NCBI RefSeq assembly: GCF_001310275.1
Contig: NZ_LGYZ01000057.1
Coordinates: 1 to 64,000, forward strand
Length of the DNA: 64,000 nucleotides
Direction: 5' to 3'
DNA from: Nocardia arizonensis
Lineage (GTDB): Bacteria > Actinomycetota > Actinomycetes > Mycobacteriales > Mycobacteriaceae
Part shown: positions 52,595 through 62,034 of the stretch, one piece after another
Layout of the letters: each line of letters opens with the position of its first letter
How positions within the stretch are numbered: position 1 is the stretch's first letter
The notes under the pieces: model-generated
Databases searched by the model: none
The model's input: the letters and a program-made list of their open reading frames with translations, nothing else
Told to the model about the DNA's origin: nothing
Translations under genes and position numbers: made by a program

Positions 52595-53878
52595 GTGGCG
52601 ACGATCGGTCGTGTCCGAAGAGCGCAGCCGTCGAGGTCGCTCGCCGAGCAGGTCGTAGCGTCCTTGCACTCGATAATCGGTGCCGCGTTGCCGTTGCGGG
52701 TACAGATGTGGGACGGCACGACCGCGGGTCCCGCGGGCGCGCCGCTGGTCGTGGTCTCCTCGCGAGATGCGCTGCGCCGTTTGCTGTGGCACCCGGGCGA
52801 ACTCGGCCTCGCTCGAGCCTACGTGGCGGGTGAGATCGACGGCGATCCTCGGGCGGTGTTGGAGCAGTTGTGGTCTTTCGCCGCGAGTATTCCGCCGGAT
52901 ACCTTCCGGTTGACCCCGGGCAGAGTTATTCGATTGCTGACATTGGCCTGGAAGCTGCGCGCCATCGGCATGCCGTTGCCGCCGCCGGCGACCCAGATAC
53001 GGGTCAAGGGTCGATCGCACAGTCTCGCGCGCGACCGAGCGGTGATCGCGCACCATTATGATCTACCGGCCGAGTTCTACGCCCTGGTGCTCGACCCGGC
53101 CATGACATATTCGTGCGCGTACTTCACCGATGATCGACGAGAGGATCGGGAGAGGCAGGGGTACGACCTGGAAGTGGCTCAACTCCGCAAACTGGACTTG
53201 GTATGTGCCAAGGTCGGTCTCGCGCCGGGTATGCGATTGCTCGACATCGGGTGCGGCTGGGGCGCACTGAGTATGCATGCCGCGCAACGTTATGGCGCGC
53301 ATGTCGTCGCCGTGACGATCTCCCGGGAACAGAAGGCGTACATCGAGGCGGAGAGTTCGCGCCGTGGCCTGGCCGATCGAATCGACGTCAGGTTGCAGGA
53401 CTACCGGCAGATCGCGGATCGCGATTTCGATGCCGTCGTCAGTTTGGAGATGGGAGAGCATGTCGGCGATGAGCAGTATCCATATTTCGCCGCGCAGATC
53501 CGCGACCGAGCGGCTTCGGGGGCGAGGGTCCTGGTGCAGCAGATGTCGCGCGACGGAAGATATCCGGGTGGTGGGCCGTTCATAGAATCGTTTATCGCGC
53601 CGGATATGAGCATGCGCCCACTCGGGGACACGATCAACTTCTTCGAACGCGCGGGGCTGGAGGTGATCGGCGTCGAGGGTATGCGTGAGCACTATGCCCG
53701 GACCGTCGACGGGTGGCTGTGCAACTTCGAGTCCCACCGAAAGGAAATCACCGCTCTGGTCGGTGAGGAACAGGCCAGGATTTGGCATATATATCTGGTC
53801 GGCGGCGGTATGGCGTTTCGGCAAGGACGTATGGGCGTTCACCAGATCCTGATGGTCAGATCGACTTCGCGGCGTTGA
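52595..53878 (+). CDS. Cyclopropane-fatty-acyl-phospholipid-synthase family methyltransferase
   Basis: The 427-residue protein has the N-terminal extension typical of bacterial CFA synthases, then the catalytic domain. Cys174 lies in MTYSCAYF, the SAM motif is LLDIGCGWG (215-223), and the bicarbonate/active-site region is SLEMGEHVG (Glu285 and His289), with later GGPFIESFIAPD. All landmark residues are present, so it should methylate or cyclopropanate a double bond in a phospholipid-bound acyl chain. The GTG starts one base after the oxidoreductase stop. It is the last gene of the lipid operon. Confidence 0.88.
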   Translation: MATIGRVRRAQPSRSLAEQVVASLHSIIGAALPLRVQMWDGTTAGPAGAPLVVVSSRDALRRLLWHPGELGLARAYVAGEIDGDPRAVLEQLWSFAASIPPDTFRLTPGRVIRLLTLAWKLRAIGMPLPPPATQIRVKGRSHSLARDRAVIAHHYDLPAEFYALVLDPAMTYSCAYFTDDRREDRERQGYDLEVAQLRKLDLVCAKVGLAPGMRLLDIGCGWGALSMHAAQRYGAHVVAVTISREQKAYIEAESSRRGLADRIDVRLQDYRQIADRDFDAVVSLEMGEHVGDEQYPYFAAQIRDRAASGARVLVQQMSRDGRYPGGGPFIESFIAPDMSMRPLGDTINFFERAGLEVIGVEGMREHYARTVDGWLCNFESHRKEITALVGEEQARIWHIYLVGGGMAFRQGRMGVHQILMVRSTSRR

Positions 53879-53970
53879 CCTCCTGTCGGCCGGGACGACG
53901 GCCTCGACCGCCCACCCGGTGCGACAGTCCGATACGACCGTTGTGTCCGGTGTCACACACGGCGTGTCGC

Positions 53971-53976
53971 TAGAAT
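53971..53976 (+). promoter_or_regulatory. Predicted -10 box for leaderless transcript
   Basis: TAGAAT ends seven bases before the ATG of the VanY-like gene, so the transcript would have almost no leader. It is close to the TATAAT consensus. No clear -35 box is seen. Confidence 0.5.
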
Positions 53977-53983
53977 TCGCGGC

Positions 53984-54508
53984 ATGTTGCGCACTGGCGA
54001 GAGGTTCCGCCGCCCTGTGATGTCGGGGATGCTGGCCGTGATCGCACCCATCGCCCTGATGTGTGCGGTGGCGGCGCCGCGGGCCGCGGCCGTGCCGGAG
54101 GATCAGCGGGCGGTGGGGGCGTTCGCGTCGGGGACCGATGGGCTCAGTCCATCGCTGGCCTTGGCGTACACCCTGGCCGAGGATGCCGCGTACAGCGAAG
54201 GTGTCCCGCTCTACATCAACTCCGGATATCGCACCTATGCCGAACAGCAGGCGCTGTGGGAGGACGGGATCGCCACCTACGGGAGTCCAGAGGCGGCGCG
54301 GCGGTGGGTGCTGCCACCGGAGGAGTCCGGTCATGTGGCGGGCAAGGCCATCGACGTCGGTCCGCAGCAGGGGGCGCGGTGGCTGGAAGCCAACGGCAAC
54401 CGGTGGGGCCTGTGCCGCACCTATCTGAACGAGTGGTGGCATTTCGAAATCGCCACCCTTCCGGGCGGAAGCTGCCCGGCTCCGCGCGCCGACGCCAGCG
54501 AACACTGA
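53984..54508 (+). CDS. VanY-like D-alanyl-D-alanine carboxypeptidase
   Basis: The 174-residue protein has a signal peptide ending near AAAV. Its VanY-type zinc peptidase domain has SGYRTYAEQQ, SGHVAGKAIDV (the HX6D zinc ligands) and EWWHFE with the catalytic Glu and third ligand. It would trim the terminal D-Ala of peptidoglycan stems or cleave a similar peptide. It is short for the family but has all motifs. It is convergent with jetC. Confidence 0.88.
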   Translation: MLRTGERFRRPVMSGMLAVIAPIALMCAVAAPRAAAVPEDQRAVGAFASGTDGLSPSLALAYTLAEDAAYSEGVPLYINSGYRTYAEQQALWEDGIATYGSPEAARRWVLPPEESGHVAGKAIDVGPQQGARWLEANGNRWGLCRTYLNEWWHFEIATLPGGSCPAPRADASEH

Positions 54509-54625
54509 CCGATATCGCGCGGGCGGCGGTCCCGGACCGCCCATGGTCACGATGACCGCCGTCCGATCGGGTGCTCTGGTTCCGGGCGCAGCGCAATTCC
54601 GCTGGACGGCCGCGAATCGGCGGAG

Positions 54626-57600
54626 TCAGCCGCCGACCGGACTCGGTACGCCCGGCATATCGTCCAAGGGGAGACCGCCCTCTATACCGGCCGGGACGCG
54701 GCGGCGGTCCGGTGAGCCGAGAGCGGCGGTGAGGTCCCCGCCGTCGTGTTCGGCGAGCAGTTCACCACTGTCCCAGACCAGTAGCGTCGCGCTGACGGTG
54801 TTCTCGGCCGCGGAGTGCGCCAGGTCGTAGTGGGCGCAGCCGGGGACGTGGGCGTAGGTGATCCACAGGTCGTAGCCGGTCATGAACAGGTCGAGATCGA
54901 ATTGGACACTGAGGCCGAGCAATTCGCTGCGGCCGTTGTCGTCGACGCCCGCGAACGCCTCGTCGAGCGCCAGCAGGCGGGGGGCCTGCGGGTCGGCGGA
55001 GTCGAGCATGACGTGTGCCGCGGCGAACAGCGGCAGGTGCAGCGACACCGACTGTTCGCCGCCGGACAGGGCGCTGTGCCGGGCGACGGTCAGTCTCTCC
55101 TCGCTGCCGTCGACGGAGACCAGGGTGAACGAGAACACCCGCCACGTGCGGTAATCCAATGCGGCGGCGAGGATTTCCGGATAGGAGCGTTCCGGGTGGG
55201 CGGCACGGGCGGCGCGGATCTCGGCGGCGAAGTGGGCGCGCACCGCGGCCAGGTCCTCGGCGCTCAGGCCCGAGACGTCCCGGTCGAGCAGTTTGCACAT
55301 GGCCCGGGCGGCGTCGGAGAGGGTGTCGGCCAGCAGCCAGTGCACGCCGATGGTGTTGCCGGAGGACATACGCCGCTGTTTCATCTCCGCACCCATCCTG
55401 GCGATGAGATCGCGTGCGTCACTGGTGCGTTCGTGGATCTGCTGGGCGAGACCGGCCAGCAGGGCATCCTCGAGTATGCGCCGTTCGGCGTCGGTGAGCA
55501 GCAGTTCCTGATCGTGGCGGGCGCGATCGATGCGGTGCGCGAAATCGGCGAGCGCGCATATTCCGTGTTCGTCCTGGACTTGGACGACGGTGAGTCCGTC
55601 GGCGGCGTCCCAGTGCAGCCGGTAGTCGCGTCCGGAAGCGGCCAAGGCCGCGTCGAATTCTTGAAGAGCCGTGGTCACGGCGCTGCGCGTGGACTTGCGC
55701 GCGGCGTCCCCGGCCCGCACCGAGGCCGTGGCCGCGGTCAGATCCGCGAACAGCGTCGCGACCTCGGCGGGCAACACCCGCGGTTCGGCTTCCGAATCCG
55801 CCCGCGAGATCCGATACAGCAACTGTTCCGGCGTCGACCAGGCCGCCTCGCTGCCCGGCCACCGAGTCGTGTCGGGTGCGCCGAGCAGTCGCAGCAGGTC
55901 GGGTTGGGCGTAGGGGGCGAGGGCCCTCACCTCGGCGAGCACTTCGGTCAGTGCCGTGCCGAGCGATTCGTGCGCGGTCCGGTAGGCGGCCTCGGCATCG
56001 CCGACCGCCTCGATCGCCGAATTGGCGGCCCTGCGCGCGGATTTCTGTTCGGCCCTTGTCGTCTCGATGCGCGTGCGGGCGGCCTCGAGTTCGCGGTCGA
56101 TATCGGCGGCGCCCGCGCCGAGCGCTTCGCGCAGGGTTTCGAGTTTGCGCACCTGCTCCTCATAGCCCGCGCGGGCGGCCTCGGCTTCCTCCGCGAAGGC
56201 TTCGGCGAGGTCGCGGGCCTCGTCGTAGCGGTCGGCGGCCTCGCGTTCACGTTCGCGCTCGCGGTCGTGATCGGCGCGCGCACGCAGCAGGCCGTTGCCG
56301 GTGTTCTCGAAATGCCGGATGGCGGCGGCCAGCGCGTCGATCTCGCGAGCCGCCCGCGGGGCGCGGTGTTCGGCGGCCACTGCGCGCACCTTCTTCTCCA
56401 CCGCGGCGGTCTCGGCGACCGCGTGGTCGAGTTCGCGCTCGGCCTGCGCGGCGGTCTCTGAGCGCGATCGCATCATGCCCGCGCATTCGGCGACCGCGCG
56501 CAGGGCGCCCGTCACCGCCGCGGGACGCGGCAATGCCTTCGCCGCGGCGGTCAGCCGACCCGATGCGGCATCGGCCCGCGCGACCTCGGCGGCGGCCCGA
56601 TCCCGTTCGGCCTCGGCGGCCGCGCGTTCGGCGTCGCATTCGGCCGCGCGCGATGCGCGACGGCGCGCGCGTGCGGTCGCGCCGATGAATTCGGCATCGG
56701 ACTTGCGGTTGCGGCCGAGTTGCACGCCCTGCCGGAATCCGCCTTCGAGCCCGATCGCGACTTCGGGACCGGTCGGATCGCCCTCGGTGAGCGCGACGGA
56801 GGCGAGCACCTGCGTGACCATCGTGCGCGGCACCGTGAACTCATCGCAATCCTCCTCGACCACAAGCACATCGGCGAGGGTCCGACCCGTCGGGCGCGCG
56901 TCGGCGGGCAATGGGATCAGAAATCTGTCCGAGCGGAAGTCCGCGGGCCGCTCGGCCTCCCCGCACACCCAGGCATCCAGCAGTCCCGCCGCGTGCAGCG
57001 CGGCCTCGATACCCGCGGCGTGGGCCGCGTCGACATCATCGGCGAACCGGACAAGCCGCCACAGCGGCGCTCCCGCCCGATTCGCGCGCTCATCGGTTCC
57101 GGTGCTCGCCGGGGGCGGTGCGTCGGCACGGCACGCCGTCACCCGCTCGTATTCGGCGCGCACCTGCGCGATCCGCTCCTCGGCCGCCCGCACCCGCGCC
57201 CCGGCCTCCTGACGGCGCGCCCGGATCTCCTCGGCCAGCGGTTCGACCCGTTCCGATAGCACCTCGGCGAGTCCGACCGCGTCCTCCGATCCGGCGGCCG
57301 CCAGAGCCGCGTTCAATGCCTCGAACAAGTCGTTGCCCAGTGGGGCGTAGATCTCCCGGTGCCGATCCCACCATGTCCGCAATGCCGCGGCGGTCTCGGC
57401 GCGCGCCAGTTCCACCGCCGCCTCCGCCGCCGCGACCTCGGCCGCCGCCGTCTGCCGCGCCCCGACCGCCCGTTCGGCGGCCCGTTCGGCTCGTCGCCGT
57501 TCCGTCGCGGCGGAGTCCAGCAAGCCCGACGCGGCGCGCACCGCACGCACATCGGCGTCGCGTTCCTCGGCCCGCGCCCGCACGGTCGCGACGAGCGCGT

Positions 57601-58840
57601 CGCCGCGGGCATTCTCGGCGGGCGGGGTCCACGCGATACCCGCCTGTTCGGCGGCGGCGCGCAATTCGTCCTCGCTACGGGCCAATGCCGCGGCGGCCTG
57701 CTCGACGGCGGTGCGGGCGCGTTCGGCTTCCTGGGCGCGCTGGTCGAGGGTCTGATCGGCCTTGAGCGCCTTGTCGCGGTGCGCACTCGCCGAGCTCTCC
57801 AGTCCGCGCACCGCGTCGGCGAGATCGTCGAGCTGCTGTTTGCCCTCGTAGGCGCTGGAACGCTGGAGGGTTTCGCGATCGGTCATGGCCTGCTCGTAGG
57901 CGCGGTCGGCGTCCTCGGCGCGCGCCTGCGCGGCCATCCGCTCCGCCTCGCGCCGCTGCCGCAGTGCGGTGGCGGCGAACAGCGCGGCACCGGCGTGGTT
58001 CACCGCGTCCAGCCGGTTCCGCACCTGATCGACATCCGTCTTCGCCTGCACCGCGAGATATTCGCGATAAACCTCGACAAAGGTCCGGGTCGCCGCGTCG
58101 GCCTGCACGAGACCCTCGAGCGTGCGGCCGACCTCCTCCATATCGCTGAAGGAACGCGCCGCGTCCAGGATCAGCTGGTCATCGAGCGGACGCAGGCCGT
58201 CGGTCAGCGCCTGCGACAGTCCGCGCGGATCGAGATTCTTCGCCAGCTGCGGACGGCGCAGGGTGAGAATGAGATTGATCAACTGGTCGTAGCGCTGCGC
58301 GCCGAGTCCGAACATGCGCGCGTCGATGGCCGCGCGGTATTCCACCGGCCGGTCCACGATGGCGTCGGTGCCGATCTGCTCGGCGAGTTGTTTGCGGGTC
58401 AGCGGGCGATCATCGGGGCCGATGAGCGAGAAGTCGACACCGACCCGTCCGTCGGCGACGAAATACCAGCGGGTGACCTTGTCCGAGGACCGGCTCGCGC
58501 GCATTCCGATGCCGACGGTCACCGTCTCGGGATCCGCCCACCGGCCGCGCGCGAACTCCATCCACACATACGAGTAGGCCGACTCCTGCTTGCGGTACAG
58601 CAGATTCGACTTCATCGTGCGTTCCTCACCCGCGAACGGGTTGAGCCTGCGCGGTTCGATCCGGCCGTCGAGCACGAACGGGAACAGCACCTCGAGCGCC
58701 TTGGTCTTGCCCGAACCATTGGGGCCGCGCAGCACCAGTCTGCCGTCGGCGAAACAGAATTCCTGGTCGCGGTAGTCCCAGAGGTTCACGATGCCCGCGC
58801 GGGTCGGGATGAAACGTACTCCACCGTGGATGACGGACAT
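54626..58840 (-). CDS. jetC: JetC: SMC-like ATPase of a Wadjet/MksB-type complex (TIGR02680 family)
   Basis: The 1404-residue protein has Walker A in RGPNGSGKTKALE (residues 39-46) and long coiled coils rich in Ala, Arg and Glu around a hinge. The ABC signature region ALSGGEQS lies near residues 1257-1264 and Walker B LLALDEAFAGVDD near 1289-1301. This is the TIGR02680 pattern of JetC, the motor that extrudes DNA loops in Wadjet plasmid-restriction systems. I chose the ATG at 58840 because it begins MSVIHGGVRFIPTRAG, as the family does, two bases past the jetB stop. No jetD follows; the next gene is a convergent VanY-like peptidase. Confidence 0.9.
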   Translation of the reverse strand: MSVIHGGVRFIPTRAGIVNLWDYRDQEFCFADGRLVLRGPNGSGKTKALEVLFPFVLDGRIEPRRLNPFAGEERTMKSNLLYRKQESAYSYVWMEFARGRWADPETVTVGIGMRASRSSDKVTRWYFVADGRVGVDFSLIGPDDRPLTRKQLAEQIGTDAIVDRPVEYRAAIDARMFGLGAQRYDQLINLILTLRRPQLAKNLDPRGLSQALTDGLRPLDDQLILDAARSFSDMEEVGRTLEGLVQADAATRTFVEVYREYLAVQAKTDVDQVRNRLDAVNHAGAALFAATALRQRREAERMAAQARAEDADRAYEQAMTDRETLQRSSAYEGKQQLDDLADAVRGLESSASAHRDKALKADQTLDQRAQEAERARTAVEQAAAALARSEDELRAAAEQAGIAWTPPAENARGDALVATVRARAEERDADVRAVRAASGLLDSAATERRRAERAAERAVGARQTAAAEVAAAEAAVELARAETAAALRTWWDRHREIYAPLGNDLFEALNAALAAAGSEDAVGLAEVLSERVEPLAEEIRARRQEAGARVRAAEERIAQVRAEYERVTACRADAPPPASTGTDERANRAGAPLWRLVRFADDVDAAHAAGIEAALHAAGLLDAWVCGEAERPADFRSDRFLIPLPADARPTGRTLADVLVVEEDCDEFTVPRTMVTQVLASVALTEGDPTGPEVAIGLEGGFRQGVQLGRNRKSDAEFIGATARARRRASRAAECDAERAAAEAERDRAAAEVARADAASGRLTAAAKALPRPAAVTGALRAVAECAGMMRSRSETAAQAERELDHAVAETAAVEKKVRAVAAEHRAPRAAREIDALAAAIRHFENTGNGLLRARADHDREREREREAADRYDEARDLAEAFAEEAEAARAGYEEQVRKLETLREALGAGAADIDRELEAARTRIETTRAEQKSARRAANSAIEAVGDAEAAYRTAHESLGTALTEVLAEVRALAPYAQPDLLRLLGAPDTTRWPGSEAAWSTPEQLLYRISRADSEAEPRVLPAEVATLFADLTAATASVRAGDAARKSTRSAVTTALQEFDAALAASGRDYRLHWDAADGLTVVQVQDEHGICALADFAHRIDRARHDQELLLTDAERRILEDALLAGLAQQIHERTSDARDLIARMGAEMKQRRMSSGNTIGVHWLLADTLSDAARAMCKLLDRDVSGLSAEDLAAVRAHFAAEIRAARAAHPERSYPEILAAALDYRTWRVFSFTLVSVDGSEERLTVARHSALSGGEQSVSLHLPLFAAAHVMLDSADPQAPRLLALDEAFAGVDDNGRSELLGLSVQFDLDLFMTGYDLWITYAHVPGCAHYDLAHSAAENTVSATLLVWDSGELLAEHDGGDLTAALGSPDRRRVPAGIEGGLPLDDMPGVPSPVGG

Positions 58841-58842
58841 GT

Positions 58843-60201
58843 TCAGATCCCTTCCGTGCCCGCCGTATCGGCGGCGGTGACGAAGAGTTGTTCGGCCCGG
58901 CGCGTGCGGACGGTGACCACCGCGCCGCGATAGCGGGCCAGTGCGGGCAGCACCAGCAGACCGTCGGCGACCGGCTGGACCAGACGCAGCCGGCTCAGCA
59001 GCGCGCCGACCTCCGCCGTGAGGCCCGCGACATCGGCCTGCCATTGCGCGGCGAAGGTGGCGCCGTAGCGGTCGGTGAGCGCCTGGACCGTGTCGCGGAC
59101 CCACGCGGAATCGATGAACGGGTAGGTCACCGTGGCGTCATCCGCGGCGTCCTCGGGTGTCGCGCCATCGGCGGCCGGGTCGGCCAGTGCCGTGAAGACC
59201 GTGGATTCGGGAATGGCGTCGTCGAGTTGGCCGACCAGTGCCGCCGACGGGTCCGGCGCGGGCGGGCGACGCGGCGGCGGATTGTCGGTATCCAGTACTC
59301 GATCGGCGATCTCACCGACGAGAAGCAGCGCGACCTGCGCCAAGGTTCCGGTGCCCGGAAAGCGGATATCGGAGAGCCTGCCCGAGGAGTCGATCAGCGC
59401 CACGCCCTCCGCGCGCCGCTCGGCCGTGAGGCCGGTGAACAGTTCCACCTCGGCGACCAGGCGTTCCCGCGCCAGCAGATCTCGCTCCGCCGGGTGCAGA
59501 TCCTCGGCGTAGACCACGGGCCGTTCGACCAGGTGACGACGCACCCGTCGCGCCGCGTCCGCCGCCTGGCGGGTGCCGCGATCCTCGAGCAGTCCTTCGA
59601 CGCTGCGCAGGTGCTGGAGGGCGTGCGGCGGGCGGAACAGTGCGAAGATCACCGGGCGGTCGATGTCGTAGAGCGCCTCACCCACGTCGGGATCGGATGC
59701 CCAGCCGCCCGCGTCGCCGTCGGCGAGGGTGATCGCGCCCCTGGTCGCGAGCCAGCCGACGGCGTCGACGAACGCGTCGCGATCCGCGGCACGGTCGGTG
59801 GCCAGGTCGAGTCCGTCGACCCGGCCCGTATAAGCCGAGACCTGTTCGGCCAGTTCCGACAAGGTGATCTGATCGCCCGCCCGGCCCAGCGCCGCCAGAG
59901 CCAGGGCCAAATAGGCGTAGCGACGCCGGTCGAAGACGCGGTCGTTGACCGTGCGGGCCGGTCTGCCCACGTCGAGGCGATCGACCACCGGGAACAGGCG
60001 GGCCGTGGTTTCGGTCACCTCGAGGCGGTAGCCGAACAGTTCGGCCAGGTCCTCGCGCAGTTCCGTGGCCCAGCGGCGGATCAGCGGCAGGGCGATGCGG
60101 TCGGGATAGGTCCTGGTGATCAGGTGGTTGGCGAGGATCACCCGCGCGGCGCGCTGGTAGTTGTCCAAGGCGAGGGCATTTATACGGTGCGCGTGGATCA
60201 T
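58843..60201 (-). CDS. jetB: JetB: MksE-like kite-type subunit (TIGR02678/DUF2398)
   Basis: The 452-residue protein begins with ALALDNYQRAARVILANHLITRTYPD and has several winged-helix-like segments (RRWATELREDLAELFGYRLEV). It includes AAEALYDIDRPVIFALF-like and LVERPVVYAEDL regions typical of DUF2398. It is the kite-type partner that bridges the JetC heads through JetA. The ATG overlaps the jetA stop by four bases. The sequence looks intact. Confidence 0.85.
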   Translation of the reverse strand: MIHAHRINALALDNYQRAARVILANHLITRTYPDRIALPLIRRWATELREDLAELFGYRLEVTETTARLFPVVDRLDVGRPARTVNDRVFDRRRYAYLALALAALGRAGDQITLSELAEQVSAYTGRVDGLDLATDRAADRDAFVDAVGWLATRGAITLADGDAGGWASDPDVGEALYDIDRPVIFALFRPPHALQHLRSVEGLLEDRGTRQAADAARRVRRHLVERPVVYAEDLHPAERDLLARERLVAEVELFTGLTAERRAEGVALIDSSGRLSDIRFPGTGTLAQVALLLVGEIADRVLDTDNPPPRRPPAPDPSAALVGQLDDAIPESTVFTALADPAADGATPEDAADDATVTYPFIDSAWVRDTVQALTDRYGATFAAQWQADVAGLTAEVGALLSRLRLVQPVADGLLVLPALARYRGAVVTVRTRRAEQLFVTAADTAGTEGI

Positions 60202-61934
60202 GAAGCGCTCCCGCGGGTTTCGCTCGGCTCGACCGCGGCGGTCGTGCCGCCGCGCATCGTGTTCACCGCCGGTGCGCCATCTCCCGCGCGCCGCCCCGGG
60301 AATCGGTGGTTCGTGTCCCGGGATCGCGACGCGTCGACGGTTTCCGAGACGGGCCGCGTCGGGTCGCGCCCGATCGAGGATTCGACCTTCGCCGCGCCGG
60401 CGGGGCGGTTGGGGCGCACGTCCAGTCGGCGGTTGTTCAGATAGAGCAGGCCGCGCGCGGTGCGCACCGCCGTCGATCCGGTGTGGGGGGTGACGGTGAG
60501 GGTGACGCCGCTGTCGGAACCCGTCGTGCTGTTCACCCGCCCGCTCACCGGGACCCACGCGGTCGACGCCGCGTCGATCAGACGCAGCAGCACCTCGGCC
60601 TCCCGGTCGTCCAGCTCGCGCCCGTATATGTCGGCGGAGGCGAGCGACGCGGCCGCTTCGGCGCGAGCGCGCTGGGCGGCGAGCTGCGACGCGCGTAGTC
60701 GCCGGATACTCGCGTCGTTGCGTTGGATTCGCGCGGGTGCGCCCGCCGAAGGCGGACGGCCCGTTTCGGCGAGGGTGCGCGAGATCTCCAGCGGGGGCGC
60801 CTCCCACCAGGACCGGATCGGCGCGATGCCGTCGGCGTCCTGATGTTCCATCGCCAGGTGCCGGGGGCGGCCGAGTCCGAAGACCGCGTCGAACAGCGCG
60901 TGCGCGCTCTCGGCGGTGGGCGCGGCGGTGAACCACCCCGCGAGATGCACCAGCGCCGATTCCCTGCTCACCCCGCCGCGCCGCGTCTCGGTGACCCGCC
61001 GCAGCAGCGACAGCACCGCCGCGATGGCGCTCATCGTCGCCTCCCGCAGCCGGTCCGCCTCCGTGGACTCACCCTCGGTCCGCCCCGACTCCGAGGTCAC
61101 GAACCAGGTCCGCAGACCGTTCCACCGCGCCGACCAATCCGCCCGCCGCTGGGCCGCACTCGACAACACCCGCTCGTCACAGGCCGCCGCCCGCGCCACC
61201 AACTCCTCCACCCCCGTCTCCTCGACCTCCCCGATCGCCGCCGCCAACCGCGGCGCGAACCGGGCCAGATCCATGCTGAACTCCCGCATATGGGCCAGTA
61301 GCGCGTCCTTGTGCGCGAGAAACGCCTCCGGGGTGATTTCGGTGGTCCGCACCAGATCCCCCAGTGACAGATAGAAATGCGCCGCCCGCGCCGCCATATC
61401 CGTCAATGCCGCGTCCAGCCTGCGCAGCGTCCGGTACACCGACTCCGCGTCACCCGCCCGATTCGCTCGCGCCAGCACTCCGAGATCGGCCAGCAACTCC
61501 GGCAGCACCAGACGCGACAGCGACGCCTCGTCCAGCCGCGCGTTCAGCACTCCCGCCACCGCCCGATACGCCCGGAATCCCGCCTGCGAGAACTGATACA
61601 CGTAGTGCCGATTGCGATACTCCGCCAAGGTCGCCGCCCTGGTCCCGTCGTAGCTGCGCTCCAGAACCCCCCACCTGTGCAATTGCTCCAACAACACCCC
61701 GATCTCGACCGCCGAGATCACCTCCCGCGCACCGTCGCCCTCCTCCCGCCGAATCCAGTCCGCCACATCGTCGGCGTGCAACAACACCACATACGCCGCG
61801 CGCGCCCGGTCGAATGCCCGCAACACCCACACGTACTCGGCCCGCTTCTCCGCCGTGGCGAACGAGAACAGCCGCAACCGCTCATCCCAAGCGGCACTTT
61901 CGGCGCACATCGGCCCGTCGACGGATTCGGTCAC
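60198..61934 (-). CDS. jetA: JetA: MksF-like kleisin subunit (TIGR02677/DUF2397)
   Basis: The 578-residue protein starts with RLRLFSFATAEKRAEYVWVLRAF, the opening of the DUF2397/TIGR02677 family. It is helical, with RAAHFYLSLGDLVRTTEITPEAFLAHK in the middle and LSLLRRVTETRRGGVSRESALVHLAGWF later. It is the kleisin-like subunit of the complex. I chose the GTG at 61934 because a TACCCT box ends seven bases upstream, giving a leaderless start; the ATG at 61910 is an alternative. It is the first gene of the jetABC operon. Confidence 0.83.
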   Translation of the reverse strand: MTESVDGPMCAESAAWDERLRLFSFATAEKRAEYVWVLRAFDRARAAYVVLLHADDVADWIRREEGDGAREVISAVEIGVLLEQLHRWGVLERSYDGTRAATLAEYRNRHYVYQFSQAGFRAYRAVAGVLNARLDEASLSRLVLPELLADLGVLARANRAGDAESVYRTLRRLDAALTDMAARAAHFYLSLGDLVRTTEITPEAFLAHKDALLAHMREFSMDLARFAPRLAAAIGEVEETGVEELVARAAACDERVLSSAAQRRADWSARWNGLRTWFVTSESGRTEGESTEADRLREATMSAIAAVLSLLRRVTETRRGGVSRESALVHLAGWFTAAPTAESAHALFDAVFGLGRPRHLAMEHQDADGIAPIRSWWEAPPLEISRTLAETGRPPSAGAPARIQRNDASIRRLRASQLAAQRARAEAAASLASADIYGRELDDREAEVLLRLIDAASTAWVPVSGRVNSTTGSDSGVTLTVTPHTGSTAVRTARGLLYLNNRRLDVRPNRPAGAAKVESSIGRDPTRPVSETVDASRSRDTNHRFPGRRAGDGAPAVNTMRGGTTAAVEPSETRGSAS

Positions 61935-61941
61935 CGGCACC

Positions 61942-61947
61942 AGGGTA
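61942..61947 (-). promoter_or_regulatory. Predicted -10 box of the jetABC operon
   Basis: On the minus strand TACCCT (TANNNT) ends seven bases before the GTG proposed as the jetA start. Transcription would then begin at the start codon, so the operon could be leaderless. Confidence 0.4.
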
Positions 61948-62034
61948 GTAGCGGGCCGATCGCTACCCGCACGGAGAACCCGCGTTCGGCGTGGCAAGGT
62001 CCTCCCCGTCATCCCAATACGAACCGGTCGATCG

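Noticed and set aside
53879..54625. Possible jetD at the downstream side of jetC
   Set aside because: The only convincing gene there is the VanY-like peptidase on the opposite strand. No frame shows a Toprim or DUF2399-like pattern, and the space is too short.
54815..58933. Several long plus-strand frames across jetC and jetB
   Set aside because: They are antisense shadows; the minus-strand frames carry the conserved ATPase motifs.
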